Shown here in pieces: positions 55,602 through 64,000 of a DNA stretch of 64,000 nucleotides. The stretch lies in assembly GCA_033032865.1 (NCBI GenBank), contig JAWHQI010000004.1, positions 25,402,001 through 25,466,000 on the forward strand, given 5' to 3'. The stretch is from Dactylorhiza incarnata (taxonomy: Eukaryota > Streptophyta > Magnoliopsida > Asparagales > Orchidaceae). The notes beneath the pieces were generated by a model that saw only the letters and a program-made list of their open reading frames with translations, did no database searches and had not been told where the DNA came from. Position 1 is the stretch's first letter, and every line of letters begins with the position of its first letter. Both the position numbers and the translations under genes were made by a program.

Positions 55602-56197
55602 GTTTAAGCTCCTCTTCCAAGGTCACCTTGGGTTTTCAAAAAACACCTTCTCCACGGCGAGACGGCAAGGACTTTAGACCGTTGAGATCGCCATCGAACA
55701 CTAAAAACCTCTCTATCCTGAAAGGAATTTTATGGGCAAGGTTCGGAACTTGTATGTCATTGCAAGAGAAGTACATTAACCCATTGAACTCCTCTTTCTT
55801 CTTTCCTTCCTTCAGCGATTTCATTGTGAAGGTAGCAAAGAACAAGGTCATAGTAAACTTGATCCTTGCTAATCTCATATAGCTGATGAAGACTGATATG
55901 AGACCAATAGAATTGGAAGGCTGTTGACCGAACAAAATTCCATAGTAATCCATAACTTCCAAAAATTCCAAAAGGAAGAGGGAACATCAGACCGCAATCG
56001 AAGTGATCGATTGGGATGATGTGTTTGTTCTCTGCACCAAAGTTCAGGCCTTCATTTTCCATGGGTAAACTCACTACGATCTGGTTTTGAATCATATGCT
56101 TCCCTAAAAAAGACACATATTCATCCTTGGAGAGCCTGCAAGGCTTGTGATCGGCAACCAATAATGTTTTAGCAGTGGTAGCATGAGCGGACACCAT

Positions 56198-56470
56198 CTT
56201 TTGAGATCGCTGAGACTGGTGCTTACGCCATTCACAAAAGTATGAAATAATGATTCAAAGTCCAGCTATGTATACAAGCCAAGGGAAATTTTCATAATGA
56301 TGACTATTCTTGAGACCGCCTAGTAAGCCTCCTAGACCGCAGAACCTGCATAAAGTATGAGAAATAATAAGCAGCGGAATCGATCTCAATAAAGCCAGAC
56401 CGCATTATCTCAAGCAGCAAGTCAAAAATATGCGAAGGAAAAATAGCAAGCAACATACAACAGTTGTATC
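56198..56470 (-). promoter_or_regulatory. Upstream region of the antisense gene
   Basis: Between the antisense start and the Sirevirus-G LTR. It holds AGACCGC words at about 56313, 56332 and 56397. I see no certain TATA box, so its promoter role is inference. Confidence 0.4.
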
Positions 56471-57571
56471 TGTAGGAACCCTTAGAGGGGGGGGGGGGTG
56501 AATAAGGGTTTTAAAAACTTTTATTATATTTTCAAAGAGTTGAAAAGTTAAGAGATCAAAATAGAGAAAAGCCAAACAAATCAAGTGAAATAAAATAGAG
56601 ACATGATTTTATTAACTTGAAATATAAGATTACAAAACTTGATTTCGTATGACGCTAGAAATCGAAGGCGAATAGTAAAAAGTATTTTAATTTTCTATCC
56701 CGACTCGTATCCCCACGAACTGGTGGTTGTAGCCAATCCTCCTTCGGATACGGCTGCAAGCAGCTCTAGCCATTCCTCCCCTGGATATAGCCTCGAGCAC
56801 CCCCCTAGATCTACACCCTAGACCTAGTCGCCAACATGAAGTAAATTTTTGTCGTAAGTCTTACCCAGACCTAGTCGCCAACACGAGGCAAATTTACTAC
56901 ACGTGTACGAAAGATTAATGAAATGAAATAACAACAAAACAAAAACTCCCTACGTGGATCTCTTGAAGAAGTAGACGAAGTCCCGCAGAGTATGATCGTA
57001 GTCGATGCTGTCTTTCGTCTTGATGATGAAGCATTTTGAAATCTTGTCCACGGATCTCCTTAAGACTTCATGGATTTGTGGGAGTATCTCTCTAAAACTT
57101 CATCTATATGATGTGGCACGAAGCTCATGAATTCAGGGGTGTGAGGTGATGATGAAGATGGAGCCAAGGTGTCCTTTTTATAGCCTTGGAGCTAGCGCCC
57201 GCGCTATCGCTACCGTCGGCGCTATCCTTGTTTAGGAAACATTATCCGCATGCGTATCTTCATTCCAAGGAAACCCTGCCGACATTCCTCATATGCATCG
57301 AGATAGCGCCCGCGCTAGCCCTAGCGCCTACGCTAGTGCCTTCTATACTTGCATCCCTAAATTGCTATAATCAGAGCTAGCACCTACGCTAGTGGCTAGC
57401 GTTGGCGCTAGTGGGCATGCTGGAATTTTGTCTTCAAATTTGGGGGAAACCTTCTTATGTTATACTTGAGTAATATGGCTTTATTTCCTGCACACTTAAA
57501 CACACAAGATCAAATACACATAGGAGTTGTTATTCTCAAACCTAGGAGATGCGGAAGACCATGTTCCAATA
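56471..57571 (-). repeat. Sirevirus-G 3' LTR
   Basis: 1101 bp with a long G-run at 56486-56498 (C-run in element sense) and a minus TATA box TATAAAAA at 57175-57182. The U3 directly upstream in element sense (57188-57415) carries GCTAGCGCC, GGCGCTA and related words. Confidence 0.85.
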
Positions 57572-57860
57572 AACTCCCCCTTTTGATAATAATAAATCCA
57601 TTAATGATAAATCAGAGAATTAATACATAATGCTTGACGAATCCTACTTGTGTGTGTGTGTGAGATGGCTTAGGATAAATGTCGATTTTGGTATTTAGAA
57701 TTTCTTCCCCTAAATGCATGCTCCTCCTATGTAAATGCTCCCCTTATATGTAGGCTTTCATCTTAGTCATTAATCATGTTAGTTTTCCCATTTGATAGTG
57801 ATTTTATTTATCATGTTAGTTATCCCCCTTTTGTTATTAGCAAAAGTGGGTTAAGGTAGC
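57572..57860 (-). other. Multiple polypurine tracts of Sirevirus-G
   Basis: Plus-strand CTCCCCCTTTTG-type words at 57574, 57825 and shorter CTCC(C/T)CCTA words at about 57708, 57721 and 57738. Repeated polypurine tracts upstream of the 3' LTR are a known Sirevirus trait. Confidence 0.75.
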
Positions 57861-59970
57861 AAGAGACATAGAAAGAGGTTTTTTGTGTGTAAAAGATAAG
57901 GCATGATCGAGCTTTTTAGAGGAAATTAATTGATAAGGAGTTTTTAGCATAAAAATTTCCACAGAAATAAATCCGAGTTTTTAGCATAAAAAAATATTCA
58001 TGTTTAGAATAACCAATATAAATTTTACCAAGCAAGTCTACCACATGTTAAAGGAATGGAATTTTGAGATTCAAGTGATGTTGCACACAAAAGAAAAGAC
58101 TTTAAATAAGCATGAAAGTGCAAGGTAAAAATTATATAGTAATGATGCGGAAGACTTATAGAAATACAAGAAACATCCTTTTGTAATCATGATGATTCAT
58201 AAGAAGAAATATGAGTTAAATTCTGAAATGAGAAGATGTTTTTGTAAATCATGTTTCTTTTAAGTTTTACAATAAAGTAACCAAGCATGAAAGAAAGATA
58301 TCAAAATGAGACTACTACAATATTATTTTAATTCACAAATTCAAGACTTACTAAACATTGTAGAGAGCATACCAGGTAATCTAGTGCAATTATATATAAA
58401 GACTAGTATAGAATTTTGCATTATGATCGAATACTCATGAGAAGAAGTGTTATAGAAGATAATGATGTGCACATAAGTGTATTTTGAAGAGAGTAAACAA
58501 ATGATTTAATCAAAAATACAAGACATCTGTAGAGTAAAGTGCACAATAAAACACAAATAATTTTACTTCCACACACTTCAATGCACATAGAAAAAATGTA
58601 CAACTACCACGGTGCTTTGCACACACAATGCTGATTAAGACATATCCGGGTGCAAAGTAGTGCTTGGAGGATCACACACTTTTATTTTTCAATAATGAAT
58701 CTCTTGTGATCCAGTGTACTTAAGAGTAAGTGGTGTAAATAAAACTTATGGTTTGCACAAGAAACTTTATTATTCTTTCCAAGGTGATCAACCTCACAAT
58801 GCTTATTAAGGCTTATCAAGAGGTTCAAGTAGTTCTTGGTGGAGTTTTCTTTGTCAATTTATTTCATGATTATTATTTATACAAATTTCTCCTAACACAC
58901 TTGTTTTACAAATCAATGTAATTTTGAAAGCACAACCACTTTTCTTAATTTTTAAGAGTGCAAATAAAAGTAGTGTAGGTAAAATACTTGTGCAAATTTA
59001 ATTCGTTGTACAATTAAAATACACAAGGAAGCATTCTTAGAATAAAAACACATGTAGACTTTGCTAAAATAAGTGAATGAATAAATATCATTATCAACCA
59101 TAAAGTATTTAATTATACTTAGAGGCATTCTAAGCTTGGTTCTACACAACGTTTACAATACAATTGATACACATGTGATTAGATATATCAAAGCATGATG
59201 AAAACAATGTTCAAAGTAGTTTGAAAAGATGAATTTCAACAATGTAGAAGGTCTAAATGACAAATTAAACCATGCTTGATATAAACAAGAAAGTCCATAC
59301 AGTTTATTTGATATTTTGACATTTTATATTTTGATTTTTCATAAGATGAGGAAAACAAACAAAAATACCAAAAACACAGAAATACATAGAAAAATTATAA
59401 GATCATATTTGTATAAATTTTTCAGAAATTTGAAGCACTGAGTTTTGAAAAAAGGAGCTACCGCCAGCGTTAGGTCCTAGCGCCTATGTTAGCTCATAGA
59501 GAGTGCTTATTTTAATCGTATAGCCCGGATTTTCATCGATTTCACTTCCGATTTTGCTCAATTATGTTTGTGCAAAGCAAGACCTGTCTAATGAAGTGAA
59601 AAGAAGAGAAGAAATTGCAAAAATGTGCGGAAGTAAACATTTTAGACCATGAGCTTCCAAAAACTTAATTCTACCTTTTTAAACAACTTGAGTTTTGCAC
59701 AATCATTTTAGCTTAGTATGATCGGATATGCAAACAAAGAAGACATGATTGAATAAAACAGATATGAATGATTTTAGTGATTATATAAAAATAATGTTCA
59801 TGCATAAAATAAAAATACGTATGCCCTAGATAAAAATACCCAGACTATATGTCTACGCCCAAGCCCCATACTAAGTGATGGATGGTCATGAGGAGCTGCA
59901 CACATGTCGTTGGTTGGGGTGTTACTCCCATATGCATACACTAGAGAACTCTCAACCTAGCACTCTTTCC
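57861..59970 (-). other. Sirevirus-G internal non-coding region
   Basis: No domain-bearing frame. Two related segments near 58610-58670 and 58785-58850 share the pattern AAGGTG..CA..CAATGCT.ATTAAG and AGTAGT.CTTGG.GGA. A GCTACCGCCAGCG / CCTAGCGCC pair lies near 59457-59491. The right end (59840-59970) matches 61670-61800 of Sirevirus-H. Confidence 0.6.
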
Positions 59971-61111
59971 TGTTGGATCGGTCGGCGCCCTTAGAGGGGG
60001 GGGGGGGGGGGTGAATAAGGGTTTTCAAAAACTATGGAATTTATTTATAAAAGCTTTGGAATATTGCAATATTTGAAACAATGAGAAATCAAGTAAAACA
60101 ATAATGAAGAGACATGCTTTATTAAAATTAAATAATGTTTTACAAAACTTGATCTCAATGGCGCTAGAGATCGGAGGCGAATAATAAAAATCCTTTTTCG
60201 TTTTCTATACCGACTCGTATCCCCACGAACCGGTTGGCTTTAGCCGATCTCTCCCCAGATACGGCCTCAAGCCGCTCTAGCCAATCTATCCCCAGAAAGG
60301 CCTCGAGCACCCCCTAGACCTAGCCTAGATCTAGTCGCCAACACAAGGCGATTTTCAGCCCTAAGTCCTACCCCAGACCTAGTCGCCAACACGAGGCGAT
60401 TTCACTAACGGGTTTACAAGAAGGATAAGAAATGAAAAGACAATAATATAAAAACTCCCTCAAGATGAACTTCTGAAGATTGGGGCGAAGATCCGCTGTA
60501 GAATTGGCATTTGTTGAAGCGGACTTCGTTTGGATTTGGCGTGATGGAATCCTCCTTCAGAAATTTGCAGAGCTTCGCTGGGACCTCAAGTTTCGGCCAA
60601 GATAGCCTCTGGAGTTGTAGCACTGCCTCTCTCTTCCTAATCTCTATCTGAAACGAGAGGTGAGGGGTCCATTATATAGCCCACGCGCTACCGTCGGCGC
60701 TAGCGCTACCGCCGGCGCTAGCCCGGATTAGGCAACGTTTTGCGCGGCAGAATCTCCCATCCGCGGCAACCCCTTGCTCTATTCCTTCTGTGTGCTCCGC
60801 TACCGCCGGCGCTATCCACTACCGCCGGCGCTATCCCTGGTTAGGAAACTCTTTGCGCGGCAAGATCTTCAATCCGAGGCAACAATTCCTACAATGCCTT
60901 CTGTGCATCGAGCTAGCGCCGGCGCTATCCACTATCGCTTGCGCCAGTGATCAGTTTGGAGTTGATGGCTCAATTTCGGAGGCAACCACCATATGTAAAC
61001 CTTGAGTCATTTTGACCTGTTATCCTGCACACTTAGATCACACAAGATTAAATACACACATAGGATTTGTTATTCTCAAACCTAGGAGATGCGGAAGACC
61101 GTGTTCCAACA
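59971..61111 (-). repeat. Sirevirus-H 3' LTR
   Basis: 1141 bp. A G-run near 59997-60011. TATA box TATATAA on the minus strand at 60670-60676. The U3 at 60685-60950 is dense in GGCGCTA / CTACCGCC, and 60699-60723 equals a Tekay LTR stretch except for one base. Confidence 0.85.
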
Positions 61112-61590
61112 AACTCCCCCTTTTGATAATAACAAATCCATTAATGATAAATCAGAGCATTAATCTATATAAGCATGAAGAAAACATATTTGTGTGTGTG
61201 TGAAAAGGATGACTTAGGATACATAATGATTATAGCACTTTAGTATTGCTCCCCCTAAATACATGCTCCCCCTATGTGAATGCTCTCCCAATATGTAAGC
61301 TATCATTTTAATTAATCATGTTGGGTTTTTATTTTGATAGCGGATTGTATTTATAGGTCTCCCCCTTTTGTAATTTATCATGTTAATTCTCCCCCTTTGT
61401 TATTAGCAAAAGTGGGTTAGGAGGCACAAAGCACTAAAAAAATGTGTAAATAAAAAAGAAGGCATGATCGAGCTTTTTTTTTAAGTAAATGATAAGGAGT
61501 TTTAGACTTGTCTTTCATTGAAAATGATCAAAGTTATGACTTATTTTATCCCTTTTGTTTGTAGTTCTCCCCCTTTTATATGTCAGAGTT
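61112..61590 (-). other. Multiple polypurine tracts of Sirevirus-H
   Basis: Plus-strand CTCCCCCTTTTG-type words at about 61114, 61361, 61388 and 61566, and GCTCCCCCTA words at 61250 and 61266. On the minus strand these are AAAAGGGGGAG tracts. The one at 61114 touches the LTR. Confidence 0.8.
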
Positions 61591-64000
61591 TAAGCAAAAA
61601 AACATAATTTTCCCTTTAGGTAAGAGTTTTAAGCATAAAAAATAATGATTTCCAAGTAACCATTCTACCCAGACAATATGTCAACACCCTAGCCCCGTAC
61701 TAAGTGCTGGATGGGCATGAGGAGCTGCAAACAAGCCGTAGGTTGGGGTGTTAGTCCCTTATGCAAACACTAGACAAAACTCAACCTAGCACTCTTTCCC
61801 CCCAGTGCCTCGCAAGGCCCCACTGGAACCCTCCCCGGTTAAGGACAAGACATGACTAGAGATAAGGTTATCTAATGTCTACAACCCTATGCCCCCGCTA
61901 TGGTGAGAAATGAAGTCATGGATAACGATTATTGGAAACATTAAGCATTTAAATCTAATGGGAATTTTCATAGCATATTGATTTTTATTAGACAATAAAA
62001 TACTCTTAGCTATATTGAAATGAATGAATCAGAGTTTGAGCATTGCGGAAGATTTCGAAAAAGAAACATCATAATACTAAATTAAAGTTTAAGTTTAAAA
62101 AGGAGATGTTTTTTTTTTAGTTTCCAAACTAACTTTATAGAGATAAGAGTTGAAGCATTTTGGAAGAAAAAAAACAACATCCTTTTAGCAATGTTTCACT
62201 TATTGGAAGAGCTTTTAACATACACGTTTATATTGAAAGAAATCAGAGTTTGTTACTATAAAAATGATATGCGTGTTAGAACAACCAATGTAAATTTTAC
62301 CAAGCAAGTCTACCATTTGTTTTTAATAAAAAAATTGAGATTTAAGACTTGATATAAGCATGAAAATGCAAGGTAAAAGTGATATGGTGATAATGCGGAA
62401 GACTTGTAGAAATACATGAAACATCTTATTTTAATCAAGGATAATCCATAAGAAGATATATGAGTTAATTTCAAAAAGAAGATGTTTATGTAAATCATGT
62501 TTCAATGAAAATCTTTTATGGTTGACAAGAATAACCGAGCATGAAATAATACTATCACAAAGAGATTACTACAATGTTATTTCAATTCACAATTTCAAGT
62601 CATACCAAACATTGTAGAAAGCATGCTAGGTTATCTAGTGCATTTCATAAGTAAAGAGTAGTATAGAGTTTGCATTAGGATCCAATACTCATGAGAAGAA
62701 GTGTTATGGAAGATAATGATGTGCACATTAGTGTATTTTTGAGTAGAGTAAACAAATGTTTTAATCAAAAATACAAGTAATATGTAAAGTAAAGAGCACA
62801 ATAAAACACAAATAATTTTACTTCCACTCACTTCAATGCACAAAGAAAAATGTACAACAACCAAGGTGCTCTGCACACACAATGCTCATTAAGACTTATC
62901 AGGGTGCAAAGTAGTGCTTGGGGGATCACATAATTTTATTCTTGTGTTTTTTTTATTGTGATCCGGTGTACTTAAGAATAAGTGGTTTTTATTTTGAAAG
63001 AAAGATATGGTTTGCACAAGATACTTTATTATTCTTTCCAAGGTGCTCAACCTCACAATGCTTATTAAGACTTATCAGGAGGTTCAAGTAGTGCTTGGTG
63101 GAGATAACTTTGTTAAATTATTTCATGATTTTTTGTTTTGTGCAAAGTTCTCTGAATACACTTGTTTTGCAAACCAATATAATTTATAAGAAAGATAACC
63201 ACTTTTCTTAATTTGTAAAAGTGCAAATAAAGGAGTGTAGATAAGATACTTGTGCAATTTTAATTCATTGTACTAATACAGAACATACACAAGCATTCTT
63301 AGATTTAAACACAAATGTAGACAATGCCAAAAATAAGTGAGTGAATAAAGATCATTATCAAACATAAAACATTTACTCATACTTAGAGGCATGCTACGCA
63401 TAGTTCTACACAACTTTTACAATATAATTGATGCACACATTAATAGATGTATCAAAGCATGATGAAAGCAATGTTCAAAGTAGTTTGAAAAGATAAATTG
63501 CAACATCATAGAAGTTCTAAATGATGGGTTAAATCATGCTTGATTTTCAATACAGTCCATACAGTATTTTTGATATTTTTGAGAAATAATTTTGAATTAA
63601 AGTTTGAACTCATAAGATTGATCTTGGACTTCCCGAGGACTACCTTGTGAGAGGTTCGCCCGGTACTAGGTGATATGATGGGATGATAGCCCAAATCACC
63701 CTTTCGCAAGATACATAGAAAAGTTAAGTTTAGAAGAATAATTTTGATACTTGTTTTTGTTTTGTTTTATATTTTTGTAGTTGATTTTTACAAATAAAAG
63801 CATATTTTTGTAATTTTTGCTTTTGTAATTTTTATATTTGATTTTTGCATAAAGATGAACTTTAAATAAAGGAAACACACAAGCGAAAAAACAAAACCTA
63901 TTTTTTTGTAATTTGGTTTTTGTAGTTTTGTATTTGATTTTTCAAAAAATAAAGAAACACCGAAGTGCAAAACTAAGTAGAAAATATAGATCAAAATATT
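61591..64000 (-). other. Sirevirus-H internal non-coding region
   Basis: AT-rich, no recognisable protein domain. 62280-63550 is parallel to 58010-59340 of the G copy; 61670-61800 is parallel to 59840-59970. The last 260 bases repeat TTTTTGTAATTT and TTTTTGTAGTTTTGTATTTGATTTT-like words with period near 90-120. Confidence 0.6.

Larger units (their letters stand above)
45596..56197 (-). pseudogene. Antisense gene of the Tat element (putative gypsy-type transposase family), split and spliced
   Basis: The N-terminal part is 56197-55607. It has HIIPIDHFDCGLMFPLP and, after a frameshift near 55965, FLEVMDYYGILFGQQ and a C-terminal RFLVFDGDL. This resembles the domain of antisense ORFs of Tat elements (Pfam calls it putative gypsy-type transposase). 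The Tekay element (46816-55601) splits it. The gene goes on from 46815 through two introns to the stop at 45596, with TGA at 46563-46565 and TAG at 46037-46039. The C-terminal part is Ser/Glu-rich. It runs opposite to gag-pol, between pol and the expected 3' LTR. The biochemical function of this family is not established. Confidence 0.7.
56471..59970 (-). mobile_element. Sirevirus-G: 3' LTR and long non-coding 3' region
   Basis: LTR 56471-57571 (TGTAGGAACCC on the left; the right end carries GGAAGACCATGTTCCAATA) followed by AAAAGGGGGAGTT on the minus strand, the polypurine tract. The rest (57572-59970) is AT-rich with no gag or pol frame and is interrupted at 59971 by Sirevirus-H. It sits in the region upstream of the Tat antisense gene. 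Confidence 0.8.
59971..64000 (-). mobile_element. Sirevirus-H: 3' LTR and 3' region, cut by window edge
   Basis: LTR 59971-61111 (TGTTGGATCGG...GTTCCAACA), then polypurine tracts and an AT-rich internal region parallel to that of Sirevirus-G. It is the same family, inserted in the G copy. Gag-pol must lie further right. Confidence 0.8.

Noticed and set aside
57640..63880. Many AT-rich frames of 60-83 codons in the Sirevirus 3' regions
   Set aside because: Hydrophobic, low-complexity translations without domains, and not maintained between the two parallel copies.
1..64000. tRNA, rRNA and microRNA genes
   Set aside because: I saw no cloverleaf with A and B boxes and no rRNA stretch. The tRNA-like words found are primer binding sites. 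Weak RNA genes could be missed by eye.

Overview
The window looks like a piece of a large plant genome, most likely an angiosperm. It consists almost entirely of transposable elements inserted into one another. I see no host protein gene, tRNA, rRNA or CRISPR array. The evidence for a plant is the mix of families: Ty1/copia elements including Sirevirus-like ones, Tat-type Ty3/gypsy elements with a second RNase H and an antisense ORF, a Tekay-type chromovirus, and a plant-type Helitron. Initiator-Met-tRNA primer sites (TGGTATCAGAG) recur, and coding regions are decayed by stops and frameshifts. Element names (Copia-A to Copia-F, Gypsy-A to Gypsy-C, Tekay, Sirevirus-G and Sirevirus-H) are my own labels.

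Left third (1-18455), mostly minus strand. Copia-A (1-5461, cut by the window edge) lies in the gag of Gypsy-A. Copia-B (6583-14645) is complete, with two LTRs and a perfect TTCCC target duplication, and lies inside the LTR of Gypsy-A. Gypsy-A ends at 15175 inside the reverse transcriptase of Gypsy-B (15176-18455), a relative. Gypsy-B in turn sits in the reverse transcriptase of Copia-C (18456-19976).

Middle (19977-38560). Gypsy-C is a plus-strand Tat element that interrupts the Copia-C integrase. It runs through gag, protease, RT, RNase H and a second RNase H, and is interrupted at 25168 by a Copia-E LTR. That LTR holds complete Copia-D (25497-32973, target duplication TCTAG) and solo LTR Copia-F (33712-35736, target duplication TGAGT). 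Copia-D itself holds a solo LTR in opposite orientation (29073-30227, target duplication ACACC). After 36010 the Tat pol region appears a second time (RT, RNase H, second RNase H, integrase C-terminus) and shares two premature stops with the first copy.

Right part (38560-64000). The Tat 3' region has two tandem-repeat fields, the second interrupted by a Helitron with recognisable termini (39939-44962). It is followed by an antisense gene with two short in-frame GT-AG introns. That gene is split by a full-length Tekay-type chromovirus (46816-55601). From 56471 a Sirevirus LTR and long non-coding internal region follow, interrupted at 59971 by a second copy of the same family that runs off the window.

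The most notable pattern is regulatory. Unrelated families carry the same short palindromic motifs in their LTR promoters: GTTCGTCGAAC, AGACCGCGCGGTCT, and GCTAGCGC/GGCGCTAGC. One near-identical ~26-base stretch of the last motif is shared by a Ty3/gypsy and a Ty1/copia LTR. The AGACCGC motif also fills the Tat 3' repeats and the flanks and introns of the antisense gene.
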